DNA of 64,000 nt, taken from assembly GCF_009876115.1 (NCBI RefSeq), contig NZ_WWSY01000001.1:229769-293768 (forward strand), in the 5' to 3' direction. The notes under the pieces were generated by a model that was not told the DNA's origin, searched no databases, and saw only the letters and a list, made by a program, of their open reading frames with translations. Each line of letters opens with the position of its first letter. Position 1 is the first letter of the stretch. This DNA is from Collinsella aerofaciens (GTDB lineage Bacteria > Actinomycetota > Coriobacteriia > Coriobacteriales > Coriobacteriaceae). The position numbers and the translations under genes are program-made. This document shows, piece by piece, positions 25,783-36,699 of the stretch.

Positions 25783-26826
25783 TTAGAGCTCGACGGTCAC
25801 CGAAGCGGGATCCTCCCCTACCAGCTCGGCCAGCATGGGGAGTGCCGCGGTGAGCGTCTCGAGAATCGTTCCGTTGTTAGAGAAACCGGCGGCCGCGGGA
25901 TGCCCGCCACCGCCAAAAGCAGCAGCGATCTCGGAAACATTGAGGTCGCCCTTGGAGCGCAGGTTGCCGCGCACCTTGGTATCGCCCTCAATGCCCTTCA
26001 GGAACAGGCAGACCTCCACACCCATCACCGAACGCACCACATCGACCAGGCCGTCGCACTCGTCCGAAGTGACGCCGCAGGCCTCGAGGTCGCTCTGGTA
26101 CGCATAACTATATGCCACACGACCGTGCGCCACTGTCTTGATGCGGCCCATAACGATGGACTTGAGATGCAAGAACTCTACGCGCATGCTCTGGTAGACC
26201 TCGAGCGCAACGCGCGCCGGATCGGCACCGTGCGCGACCAGGCGCGAGGCGGCATGGAACGCAGCGGCATCGGCGTTTTGGTACTGAAAACGACCGGTAT
26301 CGGTCACCAGGCCGCACAGCAGGCAGGTCGCGACACCATCGCGAGCCACAATACCGCAATTGTCCAAAAAGCGGTCGATGATCATGGCGCAGGCCGCGGC
26401 GTCGACGCACCTCAGGCTCAGCTCGGCAAATTCCTCGCGCGCCGGATGGTGATCGAAGCACACCACATGCGACGAGCGGCGGAGCACATCGGCGGAGTTG
26501 TTCAGACGCTCGACAACCGGCACGTCCACCGAGATGAACAGGTCCGGATTGCCAGTATACGCAGATGCCGGCACCAGACGGTCGGCACCCTCCATAAAGC
26601 GGTAGATGCGCGGAACCGGGTCATCGTCTGCCAGCAGCAGGGCAATGTCCTTGTTGGGGAAAAACTTCATAAGCGAGAGGCCCAGACCCAGCACGGAGCC
26701 CAGGGCGTCACCATCGGGAGACGTATGTCCCGAAATCGCAATGGAGGACGCACCCTCGATGAGCTCGAGAATGCGTCGCTGAATATCTGCAGACTCGCAC
26801 GATGCGAGGTCGGCGGAATTACTCAT
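25783..26826 (-). CDS. nrnA: DHH-family bifunctional oligoribonuclease/pAp phosphatase
   Basis: A 347-residue DHH/DHHA1 phosphoesterase. It shows GHTSPDGDALGSVLGL (motif I), ISVDVP (motif II), VVCFDHHPARE (DHH box) and the C-terminal GGGGHPAAAGF of DHHA1. NrnA-type enzymes degrade short RNAs to mononucleotides and dephosphorylate pAp. Its position between rbfA and truB is the classic one. The start overlaps the rbfA stop by eight bases. Confidence 0.93.
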   Translation of the reverse strand: MSNSADLASCESADIQRRILELIEGASSIAISGHTSPDGDALGSVLGLGLSLMKFFPNKDIALLLADDDPVPRIYRFMEGADRLVPASAYTGNPDLFISVDVPVVERLNNSADVLRRSSHVVCFDHHPAREEFAELSLRCVDAAACAMIIDRFLDNCGIVARDGVATCLLCGLVTDTGRFQYQNADAAAFHAASRLVAHGADPARVALEVYQSMRVEFLHLKSIVMGRIKTVAHGRVAYSYAYQSDLEACGVTSDECDGLVDVVRSVMGVEVCLFLKGIEGDTKVRGNLRSKGDLNVSEIAAAFGGGGHPAAAGFSNNGTILETLTAALPMLAELVGEDPASVTVEL

Positions 26827-27229
26827 CTAAAGCTGCCTCCTGGGCGGCATCCGCAATTGGATAGCCGTCCTCGTCCTTTTCGATCGCAAGCGTGGCGGGA
26901 ACGTTTTCCAGCGCGCGCGTGATGCGCTCGGCCTCATCGGTCGAGCGATCGATGCGAAAATCGAGCTCGGGCGTGACGCGCCAATCGAGCGAGCGGGCCA
27001 GCAGGCTACGGATGCGGCCCTTGGCGCTGGCGAGCGCCTCCATGACCTCGTCGTAGCGGCTCGCGTCGCACGACACGTACACGCGCGCGAACGAACGGTC
27101 CACCGCGACCTCGACCGCGGTCAGGGTGACCAGGTCGAGACGCGGATCGGAAACCTCAAAGAGCAGGATATAACCGAGCTTCTCGCGAAGCTGCTCGCCC
27201 AAACGGCGGGTTGCCTGCGTTTGCTTCAT
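26819..27229 (-). CDS. rbfA: Ribosome-binding factor A
   Basis: RbfA binds immature 30S subunits and helps process the 5' end of 16S rRNA. The 136-residue protein has LREKLGYILLFEVSDPRL and TLTAVEVAVDRSFARVYVS, then IRSLLARSLDWRVTPELDF, all normal for the family. It follows infB by a dozen bases with GGGGGT before its ATG. Confidence 0.94.
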   Translation of the reverse strand: MKQTQATRRLGEQLREKLGYILLFEVSDPRLDLVTLTAVEVAVDRSFARVYVSCDASRYDEVMEALASAKGRIRSLLARSLDWRVTPELDFRIDRSTDEAERITRALENVPATLAIEKDEDGYPIADAAQEAALDE

Positions 27230-27240
27230 AGCGCTACCCC

Positions 27241-29955
27241 CTACTCGGTACGGGCAACCTGGTCGATGCGGTAGCCCTCAATGGTGTCGCCAGGCTTGAT
27301 GTCCTGGAAGTTCTCCAGGCCAATACCGCCCTCGGAGCCGCTCTTGAGGCTCTTGGCCTCGTCCTTGTAGTGGCGCATCGAGGCGATTTTACCGTTGAAG
27401 ACCACGATACCGTCGCGCACCAGGCGCACGGAATCGGTCGCGGCGATCTCGCCCTCTTCGACGCGGACACCGGCGGCGATACCGACCTTGGGCACCTTGA
27501 AGGTGTCCAGAACGGTCGCGGTACCCGTGGAAACCTCGACCTCGGTGGGCTTGAGCATGCCGATACGGGCTGCGTCGAGGTCCTCGAGGCACTTGTAGAT
27601 GACGTCGTAGCAACGGATCTCGACGCCCTCGCGCTCGGCGGCGGAGCGGGCCTTGCCGTCGGGACGGACGCCAAAGCCGATGATGATGGCGTTGGAGGCG
27701 TCGGCCAGAACGACGTCGGTCTCGTTGATGGCGCCAACGGCGGAGTGGATCGTGTTGATGCGCACCTCGGACTGGTCCATCTTGTCGAGGGAGTCCTGAA
27801 GGGCCTCGATAGAACCCTGGACGTCGGCCTTGATGATCAGGTTGAGCTCCTTGACCTCGGCGTCGGCGATGGTCTCGAAGAGGTTCTCGAGCGTCACGTG
27901 CTTCACGCGGCTCTGCTCCTCGATACGGGCCTTGAGCGAACGCTCGTCGGCCAGGGCGCGTGCCTCGCGCTCGTCCTCGAACACGCGGAACTCATCGCCG
28001 GCGTTGGGGACGGACTGCAGGCCCAGGATCTCGACGGCGTCGGAGGGACCGGCCTCGGTGACGGCGTTGCCCTTGGGGTCGAGCATGGCGCGGACGCGGC
28101 CGTAGGTAAGGCCGGCGACCAGCGTATCGCCCACGTGCAGGGTACCGCGGGTCACGAGCACGGTGGCAACCGAGCCGCGGCCCTTGTCGAGCTTAGCCTC
28201 GAGGACGTTGCCCGAAGCGAACGTATCGGGGTTGGCCTTGAGCTCGAGCACGTCGGCCTGGAGCAGGACGGTCTCGAGCAGGTCGTCGATACCGATCTTC
28301 TGCTTGGCAGAGATGTTGACGAACATGTTCTGTCCACCCCACTCCTCGGGGATGATGCCGTACTCGGTGAGCTCCTGGCGCACGCGGTCGGGGTTGGCAC
28401 CCGGCTTATCGATCTTGTTGACGGCGACGACGATGGGGACGCCGGCGGCCTTGGCGTGGTTGATCGACTCAATGGTCTGGGGCATGACGCCGTCGTCGGC
28501 AGCCACGATCAGAATGACGATGTCGGTCACCTTGGCGCCGCGGGCACGCATGGCCGTAAAGGTGGCGTGACCGGGGGTATCGATGAAGGTAATCTTGCGG
28601 TCGTTAATCATGACCTGCGAAGCACCGATGGCCTGAGTAATGCCGCCCGCCTCGCCGGCAGCGACGCCGGTGTGACGGATGGCGTCGAGGAGGCTCGTCT
28701 TGCCGTGGTCGACGTGGCCCATGACGGTGACGACCGGGGCACGCGGCTTAAGGTCGGCGGGATCGTCGTAGAACGAGAAGGTGTTCTCCTCCTCGGGGGT
28801 GATGATCTTGATCTGGCGGCCCAGATCGTCGGCAACGAGCTCGACGAGGTCGTCGGACATGGACTGCGTCATGGTAAGCGGCGTGCCCAGCAGGAACAGG
28901 CGCTTGATGATGTCGTTGGCCGGAACGTCGAGCGCCTCGGCGAGCTCCTGGACGGTAACGCCCTGGGAGACCTTGATGGCGTCGAGGTCCTCGGGGTTCA
29001 CGCCCTGGGCCAGCGCCTCCTCAATCTTGCGCTCTTCCTGAGCCTTTGCGGCCTCGCGCTCGCGCTTCTCCTTGCGCTTTTTGCGGCGACCAGTGGACTC
29101 GCGAGAGGCCTCCTCGACGGCGGCACGAGCCTCCTCGAGCACCTTCTCGCGACTATACTCCTCGGCCTCGCGAGCCATGCGGCTGTAGTGGTCCTCTTCG
29201 TTGTTGTGACCGCCCTTGCGCTTCTTGCCCTTGCCCTGCTTGTCGGGGTTGGGGAAGTCCATGCCGGCAGCGACGTTGTTGCTGGCATTGGTGCGATGGC
29301 TGTGGGGACGGTTCTCGGAGGCATTGCGCTCGGAGTTGTTGTCGGAGGCGTTGCGATCGTTACGACGGCCACCGCGACGGTCGTTGTTGCCGCCGCGACG
29401 GTTGCCGCGCTCGGCAGCGCGCTCGGCCTTGGCCTTCTGCTCGGCGTCCTTCTTCTCCTTGAGCACGGTCTCCTGTGCGGCGATCTGGTCGAGCAGCGAA
29501 CGGAAGCGCGAACCGGAGTCGGAAGCGGGAACGGCGCGGCGCTGGGCCTCGCGGGCAGCCTCCTCCTTCTCGCGAGCAAGACGCTCCTGCTCGGCCTTCT
29601 TCTTGGCCTCGGCCTCGGCGCGGGCGGCCTCCTCGGCAGCCTGGGCGGCGGCGAACTGGCGGCGCTCCTCCTCGCGTGCCTTCTCGGCGGCGATGCGCTC
29701 GCGCTCGGCCTCGGCAGCGCGTGCTGCCTCCTCGGCGGCGGCTGCCTGCTCCTCGGCCTGCTTGGCGGCCTCAACTTCCTGGGCGCGGGCCTCGATCACC
29801 GAGGCGAGCTGTTTGCGGACCATAGCGACGTAGGCGTCCTCCAGGGCGGAGGAAGCGGACTTAGCGGGAATCTTCATTTCGGCGAGATGACCCATCAGTT
29901 CCTTGGAGGTCATGCCGAACTCTTTGGCCAGGGTGGACACACGGACTTTTGCCAT
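27241..29955 (-). CDS. infB: Translation initiation factor IF-2
   Basis: IF-2 is the GTPase that brings initiator tRNA to the 30S subunit. The 904-residue protein begins [20 protein letters not shown] (IF2_N), then a long charged low-complexity region rich in Ala, Glu and Arg (about 60-300), a second IF2_N ([20 protein letters not shown]), the G domain with [23 protein letters not shown] and NKID, then domains II-IV. Its GC-rich repeats create very long antisense open frames which are not genes. It lies 91 bases after nusA; no ylxR (DUF448) gene fits in the gap. Confidence 0.97.
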   Translation of the reverse strand: MAKVRVSTLAKEFGMTSKELMGHLAEMKIPAKSASSALEDAYVAMVRKQLASVIEARAQEVEAAKQAEEQAAAAEEAARAAEAERERIAAEKAREEERRQFAAAQAAEEAARAEAEAKKKAEQERLAREKEEAAREAQRRAVPASDSGSRFRSLLDQIAAQETVLKEKKDAEQKAKAERAAERGNRRGGNNDRRGGRRNDRNASDNNSERNASENRPHSHRTNASNNVAAGMDFPNPDKQGKGKKRKGGHNNEEDHYSRMAREAEEYSREKVLEEARAAVEEASRESTGRRKKRKEKREREAAKAQEERKIEEALAQGVNPEDLDAIKVSQGVTVQELAEALDVPANDIIKRLFLLGTPLTMTQSMSDDLVELVADDLGRQIKIITPEEENTFSFYDDPADLKPRAPVVTVMGHVDHGKTSLLDAIRHTGVAAGEAGGITQAIGASQVMINDRKITFIDTPGHATFTAMRARGAKVTDIVILIVAADDGVMPQTIESINHAKAAGVPIVVAVNKIDKPGANPDRVRQELTEYGIIPEEWGGQNMFVNISAKQKIGIDDLLETVLLQADVLELKANPDTFASGNVLEAKLDKGRGSVATVLVTRGTLHVGDTLVAGLTYGRVRAMLDPKGNAVTEAGPSDAVEILGLQSVPNAGDEFRVFEDEREARALADERSLKARIEEQSRVKHVTLENLFETIADAEVKELNLIIKADVQGSIEALQDSLDKMDQSEVRINTIHSAVGAINETDVVLADASNAIIIGFGVRPDGKARSAAEREGVEIRCYDVIYKCLEDLDAARIGMLKPTEVEVSTGTATVLDTFKVPKVGIAAGVRVEEGEIAATDSVRLVRDGIVVFNGKIASMRHYKDEAKSLKSGSEGGIGLENFQDIKPGDTIEGYRIDQVARTE

Positions 29956-30046
29956 ATGACTTCACCTACCCTTTCTGGCACCTTGGGTGCCTAGAGACTG
30001 AACGAGCGTGGGGTATGCGCCGGGACCCGCCCGGCGCGACCGCGCG

Positions 30047-31294
30047 CTAGATCAGGTCCTCCGCATCATCGAAGGCGTCGGTGTCGTGGACACCGCAGAA
30101 ACGGGAGCCGGGACGGGCCTGGTTGCGACACTGGATGCCGTCCTCGGACACGAACTCGCAGCGACGGACGTCCTCGTCCTCCTCGTCACCGATCAGGTCG
30201 GCGGCGGGCTCCTCGTGAACGGGAACGTTCTTGAGGATGTCGGCGGCAAGGGTCTCGGACTTAATATCGATGTGCCAGCCGGTCAGGCGCGCGGCGAGGC
30301 GGGCGTTCTGGCCCTCCTTGCCGATGGCGAGCGAAAGCTGGTCATCGGGCACGATAACGCCGGCATAGGCCTTCTCCTCGTCGATAAGGACGCGGGTGAC
30401 CTTGGCAGGCGACAGGGCGTTGGCAACGTAGACGGCCGGATCGGCATCCCACAGGATGACGTCGACGCGCTCGCCACGGAGCTCGCCCACGACGGCGCGA
30501 ACACGGCTGCCCTTGGGGCCGACGCAGGCGCCCACGGGATCCAGGCGATCGTCGAGCGAGTGAACGGCGACCTTGGAGCGCTGGCCGGGCTCGCGGGCGA
30601 TCGACTTGATCTGAACGGTGCCCTCATAGATCTCGGGCACCTCCTGCTCAAACAGACGACGCATGAGCTCGGGATGGGTACGGGAGATGACAATCGGCGG
30701 ACGGCTGTGCTCGCCACGAACCGGCTGCAGGTTGGAGTTGGGGTCGCGAACGTCGATGATCACGGCCTTGATGTGTTGGTTGTGCAGGTAGCGCTCGCCC
30801 ATCGGACGCTCGTTGCGCTCGTTCTCGTAACGGCGCTGGTCGAAGTGCGGAAGCTCGGCCTCGACGCCCTCGCGAATCTTGACGATCGTGAAGTCGGGCG
30901 TGGACTGCAGCACGGTACCGCTGATGAGGTCACCGATGCGGCCGGAGAACTCCTCGTAGATCTGCTCGCGGGCGGAGTTGCGCACGATGGCGTTAATCTC
31001 GGCCTTGGCGTGCTGGGCGGCGATGCGGCTCGTGTTCTTGGGAGTGACGTCGATCTCCTCGAACTCGGTGAAGTTGCCCTCCTCGTCCATGGAATCGTCG
31101 ATCGGCTCCAGACGGTAAACGTAAATCTTGCCGGTGGTGCGGTCGATGGTCACCTTGGCGCCCCACTCAAGATGCAGGATCTCGGCATAGCTCTTGGCGA
31201 GCGACTGCTCCAGGCGGTCGATCAGGTAGAGCTGGTCGATGTGCTTCTCCTGGCAAAGCTCCATCAGGGCGGACATCATGTCGGATGCTGCCAT
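30047..31294 (-). CDS. nusA: Transcription termination/antitermination factor NusA with a Cys/His tail
   Basis: NusA binds RNA polymerase and nascent RNA and modulates pausing and termination. The 415-residue protein has the N-terminal polymerase-binding domain, S1 ([10 protein letters not shown] ... PDFTIVKI), and two KH domains ([19 protein letters not shown] and [18 protein letters not shown]). After an acidic linker the C-terminus has [13 protein letters not shown] ... RFCGVHD, four spaced Cys/His that look like a small zinc finger and are not part of a standard NusA. The start is the ATG at 31294, seven bases after AAGGA; the longer frame runs into rimP. Confidence 0.95.
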   Translation of the reverse strand: MAASDMMSALMELCQEKHIDQLYLIDRLEQSLAKSYAEILHLEWGAKVTIDRTTGKIYVYRLEPIDDSMDEEGNFTEFEEIDVTPKNTSRIAAQHAKAEINAIVRNSAREQIYEEFSGRIGDLISGTVLQSTPDFTIVKIREGVEAELPHFDQRRYENERNERPMGERYLHNQHIKAVIIDVRDPNSNLQPVRGEHSRPPIVISRTHPELMRRLFEQEVPEIYEGTVQIKSIAREPGQRSKVAVHSLDDRLDPVGACVGPKGSRVRAVVGELRGERVDVILWDADPAVYVANALSPAKVTRVLIDEEKAYAGVIVPDDQLSLAIGKEGQNARLAARLTGWHIDIKSETLAADILKNVPVHEEPAADLIGDEEDEDVRRCEFVSEDGIQCRNQARPGSRFCGVHDTDAFDDAEDLI

Positions 31295-31295
31295 C

Positions 31296-31790
31296 TTACT
31301 TTCCTTCCTTCGCGGGCTTGAAGTCATAGGTGGGCTTCAACTTGCACTTTTTAACATCGGAAAAATCGAGGGTGACGGACTCGCCGTCCTCGAGCTCGAG
31401 GGTCACGTTCGTCTCGGTGGCGGCGGCAATCTTGCCGGCGTACTTGCGACGACCCTCGGTGGCGGTGGAGGTGAGCTCGCAGTTCTCGCCCACAAAGCGG
31501 GCAAAGTCACTCGGGCGGCGCAGCGGGCGCGCCATACCCGGGCTCGACACCTCGAGCGTATAGCTCGAAGAGATGGGGTCGAGCTCCTCAATCACATCGC
31601 CGACCCATTTGGTGTTGGCCGTGACGTCATTGAGCGACAGGCTCTGACCCTCGGCACCCTCGATACGCACGCGCACGCAGGGAGCCTTGGTGGCTCCCAC
31701 GAGCTCAACGTCGACGATGTCGACATCGTGCTGGGGAGCGACGGCCTCGAGCGCGTCGATGATCGCCTGCTCGGTCTTGGTCTTGACCAT
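31296..31790 (-). CDS. rimP: Ribosome maturation factor RimP
   Basis: RimP helps assemble 30S subunits. The 164-residue protein has VDIVDVELVGATKAPCVRVR, LDPISSSYTLEVSSPGMARPL (family signature YxLEVSSPGxxRPL) and the C-terminal SH3-like half. The ATG at 31790 follows GGAGGTCCCGCA; the frame is open to 31943 but runs through a terminator-like hairpin and a promoter, so the extension is rejected. It is the first gene of the rimP-nusA-infB-rbfA run. Confidence 0.94.
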   Translation of the reverse strand: MVKTKTEQAIIDALEAVAPQHDVDIVDVELVGATKAPCVRVRIEGAEGQSLSLNDVTANTKWVGDVIEELDPISSSYTLEVSSPGMARPLRRPSDFARFVGENCELTSTATEGRRKYAGKIAAATETNVTLELEDGESVTLDFSDVKKCKLKPTYDFKPAKEGK

Positions 31791-31810
31791 TGCGGGACCT
31801 CCATCCATAC

Positions 31811-31842
31811 AAAAAAGAAGCGGGGCCGAAACCCCACTTCTT
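31811..31842 (-). terminator. Leader terminator/attenuator ahead of rimP
   Basis: On the minus strand AAGAAGTGGGG pairs with CCCCGCTTCTT around TTTCGG, followed by TTTTTTG. It lies between the promoter at 31869-31897 and the rimP start, with 21 bases left before the ATG. It therefore sits inside the leader RNA and is a candidate attenuator for the nusA operon. Confidence 0.85.
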
Positions 31843-31868
31843 TCAATTACAACTTCATTTGCAAGCAA

Positions 31869-31897
31869 ACTATACCAATACCTGCACAAACGTGCAA
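31869..31897 (-). promoter_or_regulatory. Promoter of the rimP-nusA-infB operon
   Basis: On the minus strand TTGCAC (31897-31892) and TATAGT (31874-31869) are separated by 17 bases. Transcription would begin near 31862, giving a leader of about 70 bases that contains the terminator hairpin. Confidence 0.85.
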
Positions 31898-31987
31898 CCA
31901 CAACACAAACCCGCAGGTCAGCGTGAGCACAGGTTCTCCACAAGAAATGGATAATTGGGTGTTGTCGTAAGTATCCTTAACCAAATA

Positions 31988-32024
31988 GAGGGGCGACTCC
32001 CTGCAGAATCGTCCCTCGCTTTTT
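31988..32024. terminator. Terminator downstream of leuS
   Basis: GAGGGGCGACTC (31988-31999) pairs with GAATCGTCCCTC (32006-32017) with a short loop. A TTTTT run follows on the plus strand, and TATTT on the minus strand. It begins about 30 bases after the leuS stop and separates leuS from the nusA promoter. Confidence 0.78.
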
Positions 32025-32047
32025 GATGTCAGCTATGCGCGCAGCGC

Positions 32048-34624
32048 TTACTTGACCACCAGGTTAACCAGCTTGCCGGGCACGCAGATGGCCTTGACGA
32101 CCGTCTTGCCCTCGAGCCACTTGGTAACGGCTTCCTCGGCGGCAGCCTGCATCTCCTCGTTGGAGGCGTCGCGGGCGACGTCGATGCGGCCACGGACCTT
32201 GCCGAGCACCTGTACGACGATCTGCACCGTGTCCTCGATGGACTCGGCCAGGTCGAACTCGGGCCAGGCGGCGGTGTAGGCGTTGCCCTCGCAGCCGAGT
32301 GCCTCGTGCCACAGCTCGTCGGCCCAGAACGGACAGATGGGGGCAAGGACGCTCACGATATCCTTGGCCACGCCGTAGCACAGCGCCTTGTCACGGGAAG
32401 CGCCCTCAGCGGCATTGAGGTAGGCGCTCGCCGCGTTGACGAGTTCCATGACGGCCGAGATCGCGGTGTTGAACTGGCCGCGGTCAAAGTCCTCGGTGCA
32501 CTTGGCAATGGTGCGGTGACGCTCGCGATAAAGCATCATCGCGACCTCGTCGAGCGCGGACTTGTCGAAGGCCACGTTGGCGTCACCGGACTGGACGAGC
32601 TGCCACACGATACGCCAGGCGCGCTTAATGAAGCGGTTAGCGCCCTCGACGGCCTTGGGATCCCAGTCGAAGTCCTTCTCTGGCGGGGCGATAAACAGGA
32701 TCGCCAGACGCATGGTGTCGGCACCGTAGGGCTCAATAACCGAGCTCGGGGGCACAACATTGCCCTTGGACTTGGACATGGTGTCGCCGTTCTCGTCCTT
32801 GACCATGCCCTGACACAGCAGGTTGGTGAAGGGCTCGTCAACGGTCAGCAGGCCCAGGTCGCGCAGCGCCTTGGTAAAGAAGCGGCTGTAAAGCAGGTGC
32901 AGAATGGCGTGCTCGATGCCACCGATGTAGTTATCGACGGGCATCCAACGATCGGCAGCCTCTCGGGAGAAGGGCAGCTCGGTGTTGTGCGGATCGGTAT
33001 AGCGCAGGTAGTACCAGCTGGAGCAGGTGAAGGTGTCCATGGTATCGGTCTCGCGCTTGGCCGGGCGACCGCAGACCGGGCAGGTGGTCTCGTAGAACTC
33101 CTTGCACTCGGCGAGGGTCTCGCCGGCACCCAGGTCCAGGTTCTCGGGCAGCGTCACCGGCAGCTGGTCCTCGGGCACGGGCACGATGCCGCAGTGCTCG
33201 CAGTGGATGGCCGGGATGGGGTTGCCCCAATAACGCTGGCGGCTGATGAGCCAGTCGCGCAGACGGAACTCGACCTTGCGGCGGCCGCAGCCCATGGCCT
33301 CGAGGTCGGCCACGATTGCAGCCTCGCCCTCGGAGTGCTTGCCACCGCGCATGCCGGTGTACTTGCCGGACTGGACGAGCGTGCCCTCGGCAGCGTGGGC
33401 GCAATCCCAGTCGACGGTCTCGGCATGGAAGGTATCGATGGTCTCGCCGCTGGCCTCGACGGCAGCGCGGTCGTCATCGTCCAGGATGATCGGCACAATA
33501 GGCAGGTCATACTTGCGGGCGAACTCAAAGTCGCGCTGGTCGCCGCAAGGAACAGCCATGACGGCACCGGTGCCGTAGTCGGCCACGACGTAGTCGGCAA
33601 CCCACACGGGGACCTTCTCGCCGTTAACGGGGTTCACCACGTAGCGGCCCGTAAAGGCGCCATGCTTCTCGAGGGTGCCCTGGGCACGCTCCACAGCAGA
33701 GATATGCTTGGAGTCCTCGACAATCTTGGTGACGGCCTCCTCGTACTCCGTGCCCTCGACGAGCTCGTGCAGGCGCGCGTACTCGGGAGCCAGGACAAAG
33801 AAGGAGACACCGAAGAGCGTGTCGGCTCGCGTGGTGAAGACGGTGATCTTACCCTCGTCGCCCTCGATGGGCTCGCCATCCTTGTCGCACAGGGTAAAGT
33901 CGACCTCGGCGCCCTCGGAACGGCCGATCCAGTTGGCCTGCATCTGCTTAACGCGCTCGGGCCAGCCGGGGAGCTTCTCCAGATCGTCGAGCAGCTCCTG
34001 GGAGTACTCGGTAATCTTGTAGTACCACTGCTCAAGATCGCGCTTCTCGGGCTCGGTGCCGCAGCGCCAGCATTTACCCTCGGTCACCTGCTCGTTAGCA
34101 AGAACGGTCTTGCAGGTGGGGCACCAGTTGACCGGATTCTTCTTGCGGTAGACCAGGCCCTTTTCCCACATCTTCTCAAAGATCCACTGACCCCAGCGGT
34201 AGTAGTCGGGGCTGCAGGTCTTAACGGTGCGATCCAGGTCGTAGGAGAAGCCCATGCGCTTCATCGTGGCAAGCGCCTGATCCATATTCTTATACGTCCA
34301 GGCGGCAGCCTGCGTGTTGTGCTTGATGGCGGCGTTCTCGGCGGGCAGGCCAAAGGCATCGAAGCCGATGGGATGCAGCACGTCGTAGCCGCGCATGCGG
34401 GCCTGACGGGCCATGGCATCGCCGATGGTATAGTTGCGCGCGTGGCCCATGTGCAGGTCGCCCGACGGATACGGGAACATCTCGAGCACATACTTCTTGG
34501 GCTTGCTGTCGTCGGTGTCGACAGCAAAGAGGTTGGAGTCCTCCCAGGCCTTCATCCACTTGGACTCAATGGCCTGCGCGTCGTAGGCAGGGATCTCGTC
34601 CTTATGATCTGTGCAATCGCACAT
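32048..34624 (-). CDS. leuS: Leucyl-tRNA synthetase
   Basis: LeuS charges tRNA-Leu. The 858-residue class I synthetase has the HIGH-type motif [14 protein letters not shown], a zinc-like insertion (CPTCKTV ... CWRCG), the editing domain with T-rich pocket ([14 protein letters not shown]), and the KMSKS motif TMSKSKGNV. It starts at ATG 34624 after AAAGGAG. A perfect 29-bp inverted repeat lies only 24 bases upstream and would be in the 5' untranslated RNA. No T-box sequence is seen. Confidence 0.97.
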   Translation of the reverse strand: MCDCTDHKDEIPAYDAQAIESKWMKAWEDSNLFAVDTDDSKPKKYVLEMFPYPSGDLHMGHARNYTIGDAMARQARMRGYDVLHPIGFDAFGLPAENAAIKHNTQAAAWTYKNMDQALATMKRMGFSYDLDRTVKTCSPDYYRWGQWIFEKMWEKGLVYRKKNPVNWCPTCKTVLANEQVTEGKCWRCGTEPEKRDLEQWYYKITEYSQELLDDLEKLPGWPERVKQMQANWIGRSEGAEVDFTLCDKDGEPIEGDEGKITVFTTRADTLFGVSFFVLAPEYARLHELVEGTEYEEAVTKIVEDSKHISAVERAQGTLEKHGAFTGRYVVNPVNGEKVPVWVADYVVADYGTGAVMAVPCGDQRDFEFARKYDLPIVPIILDDDDRAAVEASGETIDTFHAETVDWDCAHAAEGTLVQSGKYTGMRGGKHSEGEAAIVADLEAMGCGRRKVEFRLRDWLISRQRYWGNPIPAIHCEHCGIVPVPEDQLPVTLPENLDLGAGETLAECKEFYETTCPVCGRPAKRETDTMDTFTCSSWYYLRYTDPHNTELPFSREAADRWMPVDNYIGGIEHAILHLLYSRFFTKALRDLGLLTVDEPFTNLLCQGMVKDENGDTMSKSKGNVVPPSSVIEPYGADTMRLAILFIAPPEKDFDWDPKAVEGANRFIKRAWRIVWQLVQSGDANVAFDKSALDEVAMMLYRERHRTIAKCTEDFDRGQFNTAISAVMELVNAASAYLNAAEGASRDKALCYGVAKDIVSVLAPICPFWADELWHEALGCEGNAYTAAWPEFDLAESIEDTVQIVVQVLGKVRGRIDVARDASNEEMQAAAEEAVTKWLEGKTVVKAICVPGKLVNLVVK

Positions 34625-34647
34625 ATCAGCTCCTTTAATCTTAGCTG

Positions 34648-34766
34648 GGGTCGGTCGGCTTGGCTTTGTTCGCTACTGCGGACAGTCCTGCGCAAGACGA
34701 AGAGCACATTAAGTGCTCTTCTTTGCGTGCGGAACTTGTAGCGAACAAAGCCAAGCCGACCGACCC
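34648..34766 (-). repeat. 119-base hairpin element with 29-bp perfect arms in the leuS leader
   Basis: Bases 34648-34676 and 34738-34766 are exact reverse complements (arm begins GGGTCGGTCGGCTTGG). The interior holds a second stem, GAAGAGCAC (34699-34707) with GTGCTCTTC (34713-34721), flanked by CGCAA/TTGCG. It could be a small inserted palindromic element or a regulatory leader of leuS. Its function is unknown. Confidence 0.85.
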
Positions 34767-34994
34767 TAAGGTTAACTTGACTGATGATAGCAAATACGAC
34801 AAGCGAGGTGCCTGCGACTTGCAGGCATCTCGCTTTATCTAAATAACGTGGTTGATACTCAACCTTTGTTTGTGACCCGTCCTAGCATGAACGGGTTTTC
34901 CGAGTGCCGCAGATTGGGCCGAAAGAGGAGCGACGCGTACTTTGGTACGCGAGCGACGGTTTGAGGTCCAAGGTACGGTGCTTGGGAAAGCCGC
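34767..34994. other. Intergenic region between leuS and guaB
   Basis: No gene is seen. It holds a 15-bp stem, AAGCGAGGTGCCTGC (34801-34815) with its near-exact complement at 34821-34835, probably a terminator, and ACCCGT/ACGGGT arms near 34876-34898. A 45-base repeat copy (34921-34965), which also occurs at 38361, lies 30 bases past the guaB stop. Confidence 0.6.
34921..34965 (-). repeat. 45-base intergenic repeat, copy A
   Basis: GAAAGAGGAGCGACGCGTAC continues through a GCGTAC/GTACGC hairpin to GAGCGACGGTTTGAG. The same sequence is at 38361-38406, differing only in the loop (TTTG here, TTCAT there). Both copies lie just downstream of minus-strand genes, in the same orientation to them, which suggests a 3'-end or REP-like element. 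Confidence 0.8.
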
Positions 34995-36506
34995 TTATCG
35001 ATAAGACACAGACTGCTGGGAGTCTTTCACGACTACGTCGTGGGCTCCGCCTTCGACGATGGAGGTGGAGCTGACCAGGGTCAGGCGTGCCTTTTCCTGG
35101 AGCTCGGGGATCGAGAGGGCGCCGCAGTTGCACATCGTGGACTTGACCTTGTAGAGCGTGCCGCCCACGCCGTCCTTGAGGGAGCCAGCGTAGGGAACGT
35201 AGGAATCGACGCCCTCGACGAAGCTGAGTTTCGCAGCACCGCCTAGGTCGTAGCGCTGCCAGTTGCGGGCACGTGCAGAACCCTCGCCCCAGTACTCCTT
35301 CATATACTGACCGTTGACGTTGACGCGCTCGGTCGGGCTCTCGTCAAAGCGGGCGAAGTAGCGGCCCAGCATCATAAAGTCGGCACCCATGGCCAGGGCG
35401 AGCGTCATGTGGTAGTCGTAGACGATGCCACCATCGGAGCAAACGGGCACGTAGACGCCGGTCTCCTCGTAATACTCGTCGCGAGCGCGGCAGACGTCAA
35501 TCAGCGCGGTGGCCTGGCCACGGCCGATACCCTTGGTCTCACGGGTAATGCAGATGGAGCCGCCGCCGATACCGACCTTGATGAAGTCGGCACCGCAGTC
35601 AGCCAAAAAGCGGAAGCCCTCGGCGTCGACGACGTTACCGGCACCGACCTTGACGTCCTCGCCGTAGTTGGCGCGGATCCACTCGATGGTGCGCTTCTGC
35701 CACTCGCTGAAGCCCTCGGAAGAGTCGATGCACAGGACGTCGGCACCGGCCTCGACGAGCAGCGGCACGCGCTCGGCATAGTCGCGGGTGTTGATGCCGG
35801 CGCCGACCATGTAGCGCTTATCGCCGTCGAGTAGCTCGTTGGGGTTGGTCTTGTGGCTGTCGTAGTCCTTGCGGAAGACGATGCCCATGAGGTGATCGTT
35901 GTCATCGACGATGGGCAGGGCGTTGAGCTTGTTGTCCCAGATGACATCGTTGGCAACCTTGAGGCTGATGTTCTTGTCGCCCACGATGAGCTGCTCACGC
36001 GGGGTCATGAACTCGGAGACCTTCTTCTGGTGGTCATCGCGGCTGGGGCGATAGTCACGGCTGGTGACGATGCCCAGGAGCTTACCCTTGGGAGTGCCGT
36101 CGTCGGTGACCGGCATGGTGGAGTGACCGGTCTTATCCTTGAGCTCGATAACCTGCTCCATGGTCATATCGGGGGTCAGCGTGGAATCGGACTGAACGAA
36201 GCCAGCCTTGTGATCCTTGACGGCCTTGACCATAGCAGCCTCGGACTCGGGGGTCTGGGAACCGTAGATGAAGGACAGGCCGCCCTCGGTAGCGAGCGCG
36301 ACACCCATGTCGACGCCCGAGACGGATTGCATGATGGCGGAAACCATGGGAATGTTCAGGGTGATTGCCGGCTTCTCACCGCGCTTGAAGCGGGTTAGCG
36401 GCGTCTTGAGAGAGACGTTGTTGGGAATGCACTGCGAGGACGAGTAACCAGGGACCAGCAGATACTCCGAAAACGTGTGGGACTCACCGGGAAAGAACGT
36501 AGCCAT
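34995..36506 (-). CDS. guaB: IMP dehydrogenase
   Basis: GuaB oxidises IMP to XMP, the first step to GTP. The 503-residue protein has the TIM barrel with [14 protein letters not shown], two CBS domains (about residues 95-215), and the catalytic loop [20 protein letters not shown] with its active cysteine (usual CTTR is CITR here). The flap has [20 protein letters not shown], the form found in some Gram-positive and eukaryote-like enzymes. AAAAGGAGAAAC precedes the ATG. It is transcribed alone. Confidence 0.95.
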   Translation of the reverse strand: MATFFPGESHTFSEYLLVPGYSSSQCIPNNVSLKTPLTRFKRGEKPAITLNIPMVSAIMQSVSGVDMGVALATEGGLSFIYGSQTPESEAAMVKAVKDHKAGFVQSDSTLTPDMTMEQVIELKDKTGHSTMPVTDDGTPKGKLLGIVTSRDYRPSRDDHQKKVSEFMTPREQLIVGDKNISLKVANDVIWDNKLNALPIVDDNDHLMGIVFRKDYDSHKTNPNELLDGDKRYMVGAGINTRDYAERVPLLVEAGADVLCIDSSEGFSEWQKRTIEWIRANYGEDVKVGAGNVVDAEGFRFLADCGADFIKVGIGGGSICITRETKGIGRGQATALIDVCRARDEYYEETGVYVPVCSDGGIVYDYHMTLALAMGADFMMLGRYFARFDESPTERVNVNGQYMKEYWGEGSARARNWQRYDLGGAAKLSFVEGVDSYVPYAGSLKDGVGGTLYKVKSTMCNCGALSIPELQEKARLTLVSSTSIVEGGAHDVVVKDSQQSVSYR

Positions 36507-36699
36507 GTTTCTCCTTTTTCCATGCGACCGGTCGGCTGCAGGCCTCGTAGGACCCAGCCCAACCTTGGGCGCCCAATACTGGGGAAGTATCTTAGCGCAC
36601 TTTGACTGCTACAATGCATGATTTAAGAAGAGCACACGAGGGTTTGACGCAGGCTATGCGTTTGCCCAGCAAACACTTTAGCGGGGAGACGTAAGGCAC

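Noticed and set aside
27370-29994. An 874-codon plus-strand open frame opposite infB
   Set aside because: Shadow of the IF-2 gene; the Leu/Gly repeats mirror the charged low-complexity region of infB.
29956-30046. Possible ylxR (DUF448) gene between nusA and infB
   Set aside because: The gap has only 91 bases and no suitable frame.
32306-34741. An 811-codon plus-strand open frame opposite leuS
   Set aside because: It shadows the whole synthetase and shows no domain.
34648-34840. T-box riboswitch upstream of leuS
   Set aside because: A T-box was considered because of the long hairpin, but no T-box bulge sequence (TGGNACCGCG) or specifier structure was found.
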